Of a DNA stretch of 58,218 nucleotides, positions 34,484 through 42,902 are shown piece after piece; position 1 is the first letter of the stretch, and the number at the start of each line of letters is the position of its first letter. Both the position numbers and the translations under genes were made by a program. Where the stretch lies: the NCBI GenBank assembly GCA_016869595.1, contig VGDT01000017.1, positions 1-58,218 on the forward strand, given 5' to 3'. Origin of the DNA: Alphaproteobacteria bacterium (GTDB taxonomy: Bacteria > Pseudomonadota > Alphaproteobacteria > Rhizobiales > Beijerinckiaceae). The notes beneath the pieces were generated by a model. It searched no databases, was not told the origin of the DNA, and saw only the letters and a list, made by a program, of their open reading frames with translations.

Positions 34484-36320
34484 TCAGTCGAGTTCAAATC
34501 GCTCCTTATAGTCATGCTTGAGCGATGCGTCCTGATTCTCTTTGCGAAGATAGCAGTCGCCGATCGCCAGCGTGTCCATCTCAGTGCCCATGAAACAGCC
34601 AAAAGCGTCTTCCGGCGTGCAGACGATCGGTTCCCCCCGCACATTGAAACTCGTGTTGACGAGCACCGGGTAGCCAGTCATTCGTTTGAACGCCGAAAGC
34701 AGCGCGTAATAACGCGGGTTCGTCTCCTGATGCACCGTCTGGATCCGCGCCGAATAGTCGACGTGGGTGACAGCGGGAATGGAGCTGCGAGGCACGTTCA
34801 GTTTGTCGACGCCAAAGAGCGCCTGCTGCTCGGCCGTCATCGCGCGACGATGTTTTTCGGCGACGTCGGCGACAAGCAACATGTAAGGGGAGTCGCCGTC
34901 GAGTTCGAACCACTCGGCGACATCCTCACGCAGAACCGACGGCGCAAAGGGGCGAAACGACTCGCGATATTTGATTTTGAGATTGAGCGTCTTTTGCATC
35001 GTGTCTGAGCGCGGGTCGCCGAGAATGGATCGTCCGCCAAGGGCTCTCGGCCCGAATTCCATTTTTGCCTTGGAACCAGCCGACGGCTTTCTCGCCCGCG
35101 AGATCCCGCGCCGTCGCTTCAATGAGATCGGCTTCCGCCATCGTCTCGAATTTGGCGCCGACAGCGTGCAGCCGGCGTTCGATCTCGCCTTGCGAGAATG
35201 AAGGACCGAGATAGGAGCCGCTCATGGCGTCGCCCCCGCCATTGAGACTTCGGGGATTCTTCTTGTAGCTGTAATAGGCCGCAAGCGCCGCGCCGAGCGC
35301 GCCGCCAGCGTCGCCGGCTGCAGGTTGAACCCAGATCTGATCGAAACAGCCGTCGCGCAGCAGCTTCCCATTAGCGACGCAATTCAGAGCCACGCCGCCG
35401 GCGAGACACAGATTGCGGGCGCCGGTCTCGTGGGCAAGCGCGCGCGTGAGCCTGAGGACGATCTCCTCGGTAACGGACTGTATCGAGGCGGCGATGTCCA
35501 TGTGCCGCTGCGTCAACAATTCGTCTGGCTTGCGCGCGGGACCGCCGAACAGTTCGTCGAACTTTGCGTTGGTCATTCGCAAGCCGGTGCAATAGTCGAA
35601 ATAAGACTGATCAAGCCGGAAGGTGCCGTCCTGCTTGAGATCAATGAGGCGATCGAGGATCAGATCGACGTATTTCGGTTCGCCATAAGGGGCGAGGCCC
35701 ATCAGCTTGTATTCGCCGGAGTTCACCTTGAATCCGGCATAATATGTGAAGGCCGAATAAAGCAGGCCAAGCGAATGCGGAAAGCGCAATTCGCGCTGCA
35801 TGGTCAAGTCATTGTCATTGCCGAAGGCGACCGACGTCGTCGCCCATTCGCCGACGCCATCCATCGTCAAGACGATCGCGTCGTTGAAAGGAGAAGGATA
35901 GAAGGCGCTGGCGGCGTGACTGAAGTGATGTTCGGCAAAGAGCAGCCTCTTCGACCAATCGACATCCGCCGAATAGGCCTTCATCTCTTTTAAGAGCAGC
36001 GACTTTTGAAAGAGCTTCTCGCGCAGCCACAGCGGCAGCGCCATCTTGAACGATTGGAATCCTCGGGGCGCGAAGGCGACGTAGGTCTCGAGCAACCGCT
36101 CGAATTTGACGAAAGGCTTATCGTAGAAGGCGACGAAATCTATGTCTTGAGGCGCCGCGCGGGCGGCCGCAAGACAATAGTCGATTGCGTGACGCGGAAA
36201 GCGCGAGTCATGCTTTTTGCGCGAGAACCGCTCTTCCTGAGCGGCGGCGATGATTTTGCCATCCTCCACCACGGCGGCGGCGCTGTCGTGGTAGAAGGCT
36301 GAGACGCCAAGTATCCGCAT
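34484..36320 (-). pseudogene. NodU/TobZ-type carbamoyltransferase with a frameshift
   Basis: The gene is complete from ATG 36320 to the stop at 34484, but split in two frames. Residues 1 to about 420 (MRILGVSAFYHDSAAAVVEDG, FAEHHFSHAASAFY, LTMDGVGEW, LCLAGGVALNCVANG) read in one frame up to VGWFQGK. The rest (MEFGPRALGGRSILGDPRS, RPFAPSVL, NTSFNVRGEPIVC) reads in another. The switch lies at the T5 run 35062-35066 (A5 in the sense strand); four A would restore an intact 611-residue protein. Such enzymes transfer carbamoyl groups to secondary metabolites or polysaccharides. It is the last gene of the cassette SGNH hydrolase, SxtJ, DUF5989, carbamoyltransferase. Sequencing error, a real mutation or slippage expression cannot be told apart here. 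Confidence 0.9.
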
Positions 36321-36326
36321 CGCGCA

Positions 36327-36473
36327 TCAGAAGAGCGTATAGATGAATGGCGCGACTGCGGTTCCTTGCAGCACGATCAACGCGCCGATCAACAGCATGA
36401 TGACCAGCACCGGCGCCATCCAGTATTTCTTTCGGGTTTTGAGGTAGTCCCAAAGCTCGAACAGAAAGCTCAT
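36327..36473 (-). CDS. DUF5989 small membrane protein
   Basis: A 48-residue protein, MSFLFELWDYLKTRKKYW followed by one transmembrane helix (about 19-38) and a short tail ending FIYTLF. This matches DUF5989, small proteins that occur next to SxtJ and carbamoyltransferase genes. It lies 6 nt before the carbamoyltransferase start and 11 nt after SxtJ, clearly in the same transcript. Role unknown; possibly a membrane anchor for the neighbouring enzyme. Confidence 0.85.
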   Translation of the reverse strand: MSFLFELWDYLKTRKKYWMAPVLVIMLLIGALIVLQGTAVAPFIYTLF

Positions 36474-36484
36474 CTATTTTCTCC

Positions 36485-36901
36485 TCAGAACTGTTTGCTC
36501 ATGTCGCCCGCCGCGTCGGCGGCATCGCGCATGGTCCAGTACGACGTCGCGTTCTTGTCGAACGAAAGTTTGAGCGGATCGGCCCCGCGCAATCGGAAAA
36601 GCATCGCGATTGGAAGGATCACGCCAAAGAACAGGACGCCCATGATGATCGGATTGGTGATTTTGTGCAGCGCGCCGCCGAGCTTGAACCAAAGTCGATT
36701 GAGCGGCCGCAATCGATCTGGCGCGAGGAATGCGGCCGCGGCGAATGCGATCGCTGCAGCCAGGCCCCAGAACGAAGGCGCTTCTCCGTGTCGAACCGGC
36801 AACATGCTGAGAATTGCGATCGCGGTTGCGATCACCAGCCCGAATGACCGATCCGACCCCATGCTCGGCGCACGGTCTCTCGAAAAATCCTCATGCGACA
36901 T
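36485..36901 (-). CDS. SxtJ family membrane protein
   Basis: 138 residues with hydrophobic helices at about 20-36, 43-59 and 80-102, and a cytosolic C-terminal region WTMRDAADAAGDMSKQF. The start MSHEDFSRDRAPSMGSDRSFG and length fit the SxtJ family, first named from saxitoxin clusters but widespread beside carbamoyltransferases. It lies between the SGNH hydrolase and DUF5989 genes. Its function is not known, and toxin production is not implied. Confidence 0.82.
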   Translation of the reverse strand: MSHEDFSRDRAPSMGSDRSFGLVIATAIAILSMLPVRHGEAPSFWGLAAAIAFAAAAFLAPDRLRPLNRLWFKLGGALHKITNPIIMGVLFFGVILPIAMLFRLRGADPLKLSFDKNATSYWTMRDAADAAGDMSKQF

Positions 36902-37009
36902 TCAGACAAACCCCAGGCCGCCTCGCCAACAAATTATCTGCAAGGCTGGCGAACCGCAAATCTTCGTATCCTTCCCATGACTTGCCGCTCGGCTTTGCTA
37001 CCCGCGCCC

Positions 37010-38167
37010 TCATTCGTAATTTTTAATGAGGCCTTGCGCCAGGAGCGCGTTGCCCTTCGCGTTGAAGTGGAAGTCTCCCCAGAAATACAACGATCTAATG
37101 AAATCATGGTCTTGCGTTTTATAGGCGAAAAAGTCGGGGAAGTGATCGAAAAATTTTCTGCATTTGCCGGCGCACCAGTCGCGCCAGATGCGCGCTTGCC
37201 GCGAATTTTCAACGTCGTAAAGCAGCTGCTGCGGCCATGGATAGACCCCAACGGAAAGCGCGATCCCGCGCGACGACAGGAGTTGGTAGAGGCGATCCAT
37301 TTGCTTCTTCGCCTTGTCGATAGACGCGTCGATCCCTAACGCGCCATAGCAGCTTGAATTCTCGCTATATGTCCAGCTCGCACGCGTGTAATCGGGGCTG
37401 TAGACGACGCCCGATTTTGAAAGGTCCGCGAAGTTCGCTCGCCCGATAGCTCGCACCAACTCCGCTGAGTAGCGCATCTCGCTAAGGAACTCCGCCATAT
37501 AAGAGATTTTCTCCCACCACTGCTTTTCCGGGCGCTGCAGCGGCGGACGCGGGACAGGGGAACAAACGTTGAAACTGGTCTGAAACACGCCCATCTGCAA
37601 TACGCCATTTTTATCGTACGAATAGAAAACGCCTTCGTCCTGTATGTCGGAGATATCAATGTAAACCACAGCCTCGTCGAACTTGAGGCCGGCGTCGAGG
37701 AAATATTTGAGCTTCTCGTAATAGACGGACGGCGCGTAGCTCGAGACCCCTGCATTCAGCACATCAAACCCGGGGAAGGCCTGCGCGAAAAGGCCGACAA
37801 AGGACTGTTCATAGGGGACGCCGGGACTCTCGGTGAAAGAATCGCCGATAAATATGACGCGCTTGCGGTCCATCGTCATCGGCACATTGCGTACGGCTGC
37901 GTCTCTAAAGCCCAGCGAGTTAGTGAAAATGCGAACCGTGTTCGGACCCCAGGCGTCGAAACTGTCGAAGTTCGGCTTGAGGCCGTGAGTGTAATGCGGA
38001 TCGCGAACCCTGAGCTCGTTTTTAGCGGGCGCTAGAAAGGGATTGCCGCTCCTGTAAATGAGATGAAGGACAATCTCCGCAACTAAGGCAAGGCAGAGCA
38101 GAAGGCCAAGGTTGATAAGGAGAATGCGCAATAACTTGTATGTTGAATTTTTGCTGGAGAGCGACAT
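37010..38167 (-). CDS. Membrane-anchored SGNH/GDSL-type hydrolase
   Basis: 385 residues. A basic start and single N-terminal transmembrane helix (about 12-34) anchor an extracytoplasmic SGNH domain. The nucleophile Ser is in FIGDSFTESPGVPYE near residue 110; the block III Asn and Gly are in NAGVSSYAPS; the Asp-His pair is in GDFHFNAKGN near the C-terminus. Such proteins remove or add acyl groups on polysaccharides or other secreted products. It is the first gene of the carbamoyltransferase cassette, so the cassette may modify an exported glycan. A longer frame to 38782 is rejected because it would overlap the divergent deaminase gene. Confidence 0.87.
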   Translation of the reverse strand: MSLSSKNSTYKLLRILLINLGLLLCLALVAEIVLHLIYRSGNPFLAPAKNELRVRDPHYTHGLKPNFDSFDAWGPNTVRIFTNSLGFRDAAVRNVPMTMDRKRVIFIGDSFTESPGVPYEQSFVGLFAQAFPGFDVLNAGVSSYAPSVYYEKLKYFLDAGLKFDEAVVYIDISDIQDEGVFYSYDKNGVLQMGVFQTSFNVCSPVPRPPLQRPEKQWWEKISYMAEFLSEMRYSAELVRAIGRANFADLSKSGVVYSPDYTRASWTYSENSSCYGALGIDASIDKAKKQMDRLYQLLSSRGIALSVGVYPWPQQLLYDVENSRQARIWRDWCAGKCRKFFDHFPDFFAYKTQDHDFIRSLYFWGDFHFNAKGNALLAQGLIKNYE

Positions 38168-38335
38168 GGCTACTCGCCAAAATTTGGCTCCCTGAAGGTT
38201 GCGGGCTTCAGTCTTGTCATGGATCGACCGAAAAGAGCAAGCTTCCTTTGCAAAAATTCGATTTGCGTAGTCGAATGCTAGGCGGTCCTCTGGTCCGCTA
38301 AGGAACCGCAATTGAATCGCGTCTCGGAGCCACTC

Positions 38336-39997
38336 ATGACCTTGCGTCTCACTCGTTCGCTCACTGAAATCATGCCGGGCTCTGCGTCGCTGCGCATTCT
38401 CTGGACCATCCTCGCTATCGTATGGGGCGGTTACGCGGCTCATGCGCGAGACCTGTCGAGCGTCGCCATAAACGATGTTTCGGCCGCGCTTGATCGTCTT
38501 CGCGGCAATGGCGCGGCTCTGCGCAGCTTCCTTGTCGAAATGCCGAAAGGCGGCGATTTGCATAATCATCTTTCGGGCGCCGTTTATGCGGAAAGCGCTT
38601 TGGCCTGGGCGCGCGCCGAGGGCTGGTGTTTCGACGTCGCAAGCAAAGCTGCGCTGCCGCCGCCTTGCGACGCCGCATCGAAGCCGCCTCTCGTCGACGC
38701 ATTGCGCTCTACGCAGGCATACCGAGACGCGATTAACGCCTGGTCGATGCGCGACGTCATCACCGCGCAAGTGAGCGGCCATGATCAGTTCTTCAATAGC
38801 TTCTTCCGATTTTCAGATGTAACGGGGAACAATATCGGCGCCGCCCTCGCGGAGGTTGTCGAGCGCGCCGCGTCTCAAAATGCCTTGTATCTCGAGTTGA
38901 TGATAAGTCCGCTGATGGGCGAGGCGCGCGATCTCGGCGAGCAGATCGGATGGAAGGACGATCCTGACGCAATGCTTGCGGCGCTCGATAACAAAGGCCT
39001 CGGCGACCTTGTCAAGCGCGCGGCGGCGAGCGTCGGCGCAATCGTCGATGACAAGGACCGACGGCTCAGCTGCGGCGACGCGGCCCACCGTCGGCGCGGA
39101 TGCGACGTTGTGGTTCGGTTCCTCGCTCAGGTCTATCGGAATGTCGACCGCGCGAAGTTGTTTTCGCAGACGGCGCTTGCGGCGCGCCTCGCGTCGCTTG
39201 AAGGACCCGTCGTGGGATTGAATCTCGTCGCGGCGGAGGACGATGAAATCACGCTGGGAAACTACAGCGATCAGATGCGGATCGTCGGCGACATCGGACG
39301 CCGACACCCGAAAGCGCGGATCAGTCTCCATGCTGGGGAGCTGACAATGGGTCTCGTTCCTCCGAAAGACCTCACCTTCCATATTCGCGAGGCGGTTGAG
39401 ATCGCCGGCGCAAAGCGCATCGGGCATGGCGTCGACATAGGTTTCGAGCGCGACGCCAAAGAACTGATGGGGCGAATGGCGCACGACGGAATATTGGTCG
39501 AAATCAATCTCACGTCCAACGCGCAAATTCTTGGCGTCGAAGGCCCGGACCATCCATTTCCGCTCTACCGCAGGGTGGGCGTGCCCACGGCGTTGTCGAC
39601 AGACGACGAGGGCGTATCGCGAATCGATCTCACGCATGAGTACCAGCGCGCCGCGCGCGCCTATGCACTTTCCTATCGCGATTTGAAACAGCTCTCTCGA
39701 AACAGTCTGACCTACGCCTTTCTTCCCGGCGAAAGCTTGTGGCGGGATCCTGGCGCCGCGCGCCCTGTTTCCGCTTGCGCGGGCGGACAACTTGGAGCGA
39801 CTGCGCCTTCCCGCGACTGCAGCCGCTTCATGGCGGGTTCAGAAAAAGCCAGACTGCAGTGGGAGCTCGAAGCGCGCTTCGCACGCTTCGAGTCGAAATG
39901 GAGCGGGCGGGAGGGGAAGCCGGCGAACAGCATTGCGCTCGCTTCCCCACCTTTGTCATCGTCCAAACGTGAGCGTTCTGCGCGCCGCGTTCGCTAA
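38336..39997 (+). CDS. Exported adenosine-deaminase-like protein
   Basis: 553 residues, longer than cytosolic adenosine deaminases (about 340). An N-terminal hydrophobic stretch (about 18-38) is probably a signal peptide or anchor. The deaminase barrel has HNHLSGA (metal ligands) near 80, SLHAGE near 335, GHGVD and the catalytic STDDEG region near 420. An insert with two Cys (about 95-115) and a Cys-containing tail fit an extracytoplasmic protein of the ADGF/CECR1 type. ATG 38336 has GGAG six bases upstream. Substrate specificity is not proven. Its end overlaps the convergent small gene by 4 nt. Confidence 0.82.
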   Translation: MTLRLTRSLTEIMPGSASLRILWTILAIVWGGYAAHARDLSSVAINDVSAALDRLRGNGAALRSFLVEMPKGGDLHNHLSGAVYAESALAWARAEGWCFDVASKAALPPPCDAASKPPLVDALRSTQAYRDAINAWSMRDVITAQVSGHDQFFNSFFRFSDVTGNNIGAALAEVVERAASQNALYLELMISPLMGEARDLGEQIGWKDDPDAMLAALDNKGLGDLVKRAAASVGAIVDDKDRRLSCGDAAHRRRGCDVVVRFLAQVYRNVDRAKLFSQTALAARLASLEGPVVGLNLVAAEDDEITLGNYSDQMRIVGDIGRRHPKARISLHAGELTMGLVPPKDLTFHIREAVEIAGAKRIGHGVDIGFERDAKELMGRMAHDGILVEINLTSNAQILGVEGPDHPFPLYRRVGVPTALSTDDEGVSRIDLTHEYQRAARAYALSYRDLKQLSRNSLTYAFLPGESLWRDPGAARPVSACAGGQLGATAPSRDCSRFMAGSEKARLQWELEARFARFESKWSGREGKPANSIALASPPLSSSKRERSARRVR

Positions 39998-40143
39998 ATA
40001 ATGCTACGGCCCCGAATGACGCGCAGAAGGATCACGATGATCGCGATGACGAGCAGGATGTGGATGAAGCCGCCGAGCGTATATGACGAGACGAGGCCGA
40101 ACAGCCATAGCACCAGCAGGATGACCGCTATCGTTTCAAGCAT
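39994..40143 (-). CDS. lmo0937-family small membrane protein
   Basis: 49 residues, MLETIAVILLVLWLFGLV followed by a second hydrophobic helix (HILLVIAIIVILL) and the basic end RVIRGRSII. This two-helix hairpin matches the lmo0937/DUF5670 family of small membrane proteins, often stress-induced. AGGAGA lies eight bases before ATG 40143. It follows the HdeA-like gene by 33 nt on the same strand. Confidence 0.85.
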   Translation of the reverse strand: MLETIAVILLVLWLFGLVSSYTLGGFIHILLVIAIIVILLRVIRGRSII

Positions 40144-40176
40144 TTCTTAGTCTCCTAATGCGCAGCGCACAGAGCC

Positions 40177-40512
40177 TCACAGTTTTTTACCGAGCGACTT
40201 TGCGTCAGTTTCGACCTTTTTCCAAGCATCCTTGAGCTTACCCCAGAAGGACTCCTGCGGCGCCTTCTTGCAGTCGTCGATGACCATCGGAATGACCTTC
40301 TCGGTGCCTTCGATATCGACATTCTCTCCGGCCGGCTTGCCCTTCTTGTTCTGAGCAGACGACCAGTAGATCACTTTCGGCTGAAATTGATCATCGACGG
40401 CGAGGAATTCCGCGCAGGTCCACTTCGACGTCGGCTTCTTCGTTGTCGTTTCGGCGAGGACGTTCGTCGCACAAAAGGCCAAGGTGGCGGCGATGAAATA
40501 AATTCGCTTCAT
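40177..40512 (-). CDS. HdeA/HdeB-like periplasmic acid-stress protein
   Basis: 111 residues: a signal peptide (MKRIYFIAATLAFCATNVLA) and a small domain with the two conserved Cys of HdeA (WTCAEFLAVDD and VIDDCKK) that form its disulphide. HdeA is a periplasmic chaperone that unfolds at low pH to protect other proteins. A lysine-rich tail (about 88-111) is a local addition. AAGGAG precedes ATG 40512. It is probably co-transcribed with the lmo0937-type gene, both being stress proteins. Confidence 0.85.
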   Translation of the reverse strand: MKRIYFIAATLAFCATNVLAETTTKKPTSKWTCAEFLAVDDQFQPKVIYWSSAQNKKGKPAGENVDIEGTEKVIPMVIDDCKKAPQESFWGKLKDAWKKVETDAKSLGKKL

Positions 40513-40620
40513 AGCTTGCTCCTTCGAATCGACGCTTTTCGCGAAGCGCGCCCAGAGAAACTATTGCGGAATCGAACCCATATCCAGTTGTGCCGGAGCG
40601 GTCGAGCGTCTTCGACCCGG

Positions 40621-41412
40621 CTATTCCACCGCTAAAATGACGTCCGACGCGTCGAAGGTCGCGAGCGCGGCGTCCCCTTTCTTCAATCCCATATCTTCGA
40701 CATGGCGCCGTGGGGTCACCGCGGTCATCGTCTTTCCGAAGCCGACGTCAAGCAGGATTTCGCTATTTCGTTCGGCGTCGATCCGCTGCGTAACCACGCC
40801 ACGGAAGCAATTGCGCGACGGCGGAGCGGCGTCCCCGGCCGGAGCCAAATTGACGAAGGACGCCTTGATGAGCGCCAGCGCCTTCTGTCCTCTGGAGAGA
40901 TGCAACCGCTCCGCAGACTCGTTGGTGACGATCGCGAGGATCGTATCCTTCTCCGACACACGCAGCGTCACTTCGACGTCGACCGGCCATTTCTTGACCT
41001 GCGTCACTTCGGCCCTGAAAACATTGCGCGCCGAAATCGTCATTCCGGCGGTCCAGAGCAAGAAATCCTCGGCGCCGGCGAGGCCCTCTTCGGCAATGGT
41101 CGCGGATATGCGCGCAAGTTTTTCTTCGAGTCGGTGGAACGTGGCGATCAGCCGGCGCCCTTCATCGGTCACTTCGGCGCCGCCGCCGCTGCGTCCGCCC
41201 GCTTTGGTGACGAAGGCCGGCGTTGGCAGCAGATTGTTGATGGCGTTCACCGCATCCCACGCGGCCTTGTAACTGAAGCCGACCGCCTTGGCGGCCTTTG
41301 TGATGCTGCCGTGGGCCGCGACGGCTTCGAGCAGCTTGACGCGATCGCGGCCGACGAGGAGTCGGCCCTCGCTGCGCAGCGCCAGTGAAGCATCGATCTT
41401 GCCGTCGGCCAT
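40621..41412 (-). CDS. modE: ModE-type molybdate-responsive regulator
   Basis: 263 residues: a winged helix-turn-helix (about 12-115; LLEAVAAHGSITKAAKAVGFSYKAAWDAVNAINN) followed by two TOBE/Mop domains (about 130-195 and 200-262; SARNVFRAEVTQVKKW, SRNCFRGVVTQR), the molybdate-binding part. ModE dimers repress molybdate uptake genes when molybdate is bound. No modABC lies nearby. ATG 41412 has GAGG seven bases upstream, so the longer frame is rejected. It is divergent from a TonB-receptor remnant. Confidence 0.93.
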   Translation of the reverse strand: MADGKIDASLALRSEGRLLVGRDRVKLLEAVAAHGSITKAAKAVGFSYKAAWDAVNAINNLLPTPAFVTKAGGRSGGGAEVTDEGRRLIATFHRLEEKLARISATIAEEGLAGAEDFLLWTAGMTISARNVFRAEVTQVKKWPVDVEVTLRVSEKDTILAIVTNESAERLHLSRGQKALALIKASFVNLAPAGDAAPPSRNCFRGVVTQRIDAERNSEILLDVGFGKTMTAVTPRRHVEDMGLKKGDAALATFDASDVILAVE

Positions 41413-41521
41413 GTGAGAGCCTCGTCCTCTCGCCCGAACTACAAGGTGACGTGGCCTGAGGCAACTATAGCTTGCGACAAAAACCCCGGTGAAGCGCCGC
41501 CTTGGCGCGGCGCTCTGTCCC

Positions 41522-41764
41522 AAACTGACCTTGACGCCGAGCATCGAAGTGGCCGGCGCTCGCTGGACGACCATAACAAACGGCAACTGGTACTATCGGA
41601 CCGGCGCCTATTGTTTGACGAATTTCAATGTCGATTATCAGCCGGGCGATAACATCAAATTTTCCGCCGGCGTGCGCAACGCCTTCGATGACTATTATGT
41701 GCTCGCCGATGGATATCCGTCTCCCGGCCGAACCTTCTATCTCGCGTCGAAAGTCAACTTTTAG
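41522..41764 (+). pseudogene. TonB-dependent receptor C-terminal remnant
   Basis: The last about 80 residues of an outer-membrane receptor: a Trp/Tyr-rich strand WTTITNGNWYYRTGAY, then FNVDYQPGDNIKFSAGVRNAFDDYY, and the terminal strand FYLASKVNF with the expected final Phe. Signal, plug and most of the barrel are absent, so it is a relic of a deleted gene. The region between it and modE is short (about 110 nt). Confidence 0.85.
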
Positions 41765-41810
41765 CGAGTTATGCCCTTCTGACAGTCAGGTTGATCTGTT
41801 CGCTGGGCCT

Positions 41811-41915
41811 GTCATTCCCGGCAGGCCGAAGGCCTGACCGGGAATCTAGTGTCGATTCAGGAACGCTGGATTTGCTCTGGATTCCCGATCGCGCGAGACG
41901 CGCGTCGGGAATGAC
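41811..41915. repeat. 105-bp dispersed palindromic repeat, copy A
   Basis: Begins with GTCATTCCCG and ends with its complement CGGGAATGAC, and contains two hairpins (GGCAGGCCGAAGGCCTGACC type, and GATCGCGCGAGACGCGCGTC type). A second copy in opposite orientation lies at 46224-46327. It is a typical BIME-like intergenic element and overlaps no gene. Confidence 0.85.
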
Positions 41916-41974
41916 CTGGAGCCGGTTCAAACGGAAATTGAACCACAGGCGGCCCGCGCTCATACAAGGGCAAT

Positions 41975-42877
41975 CTACTTCAGCTTCGCGTCCCATGTCG
42001 GCGCGGTCGGCGTGCGAAAATCAAAGTCCCAGTCAAATCTCCTGATGAGATTATAGCCGATCAGAAAATGAACGTCGCGGCCAAGCGCGTTGCGTAACGC
42101 GCCGAAGTCGTAGGAGATCGCATAGAGATCGTGCAGAACGCGACCTCCGCCGAGATCAATCGATTTGATCCTGTAAACTGGCGTCGACATGCGCTTTCCT
42201 CCGACGCCGCTTGCTTGGGCTGTGGCGTTCACGGGAGCGAATAACGCTTTGTGCCTACGCAGGAACTGCTGATCGACCGCCGAGACTTCCGCGCCCGTAT
42301 CGAACAGGCCGACTGCAGCCGTATTGCCGAAGCGCAGGTCGACGCCAACGAGGTTTCCCTCAGGTCCCAGTCGCCGAAACGGTTTGGGGCGGCCGCTGCC
42401 GATCGCATCTCCAAAAAAGACGAGTTCGCGGCGATCTATATCGAGGCTGAAACGCGCGCCTTTGAAAAAATCGAGGCCAAGTAGGTCGTCGGCGTCGCCG
42501 GGTGGACATCGCGTGATTTGATATTTCGCTCGCGCGACATTGTTCCCTTGGTCGGCGACGAGTTCAAAATTCTGCGCTTCAACGTCTTCACAGCGCATTG
42601 TCGCGCCCGACGCTCCGGTTGAAAGGCTTTGGCCGAGAGCCGGCAGGTCCTTGTTCCAGGGCGCCAGCCTGATGCGCGTGCTCGAAGCCCCGGTATCAAG
42701 GCGCATCGTTCCCATGACATTGCTGATGCGGACCGGCAGGTAGATGCGTCCGCCGGCATATTGATCTTCGGTCACGGTCAGCGGAATGACGGAGCGGCTT
42801 CTCTCGGCGCCAGTCGCCGAGGCCGACATGAACAGGACTGCAAAAAGAAAAAAGGCCGCCGATCGAAAGAACTTCAT
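41975..42877 (-). CDS. Exported retropepsin-like aspartic protease
   Basis: 300 residues with a signal peptide (MKFFRSAAFFLFAVLF, cleavage near ATGAE). The chain has two related lobes, each with a catalytic-type motif: RLDTGASSTRI near 60 and LFDTGAEVSAV near 190. Two DTGA motifs in one chain give a pepsin-like single-chain arrangement built from retropepsin-type lobes. Periplasmic or surface proteolysis is likely. ATG 42877 has a GGAAG site. It follows the RNase Z-like gene by 25 nt and may be co-transcribed. Confidence 0.82.
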   Translation of the reverse strand: MKFFRSAAFFLFAVLFMSASATGAERSRSVIPLTVTEDQYAGGRIYLPVRISNVMGTMRLDTGASSTRIRLAPWNKDLPALGQSLSTGASGATMRCEDVEAQNFELVADQGNNVARAKYQITRCPPGDADDLLGLDFFKGARFSLDIDRRELVFFGDAIGSGRPKPFRRLGPEGNLVGVDLRFGNTAAVGLFDTGAEVSAVDQQFLRRHKALFAPVNATAQASGVGGKRMSTPVYRIKSIDLGGGRVLHDLYAISYDFGALRNALGRDVHFLIGYNLIRRFDWDFDFRTPTAPTWDAKLK

Positions 42878-42902
42878 CACTACTTCCCGCCTCCGAACAG
42901 GT

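Noticed and set aside
37010..38782. Extended 590-residue version of the SGNH hydrolase
   Set aside because: The first about 205 residues are Arg-rich and overlap the divergent deaminase gene; the membrane-anchor start at 38167 is typical of the family.
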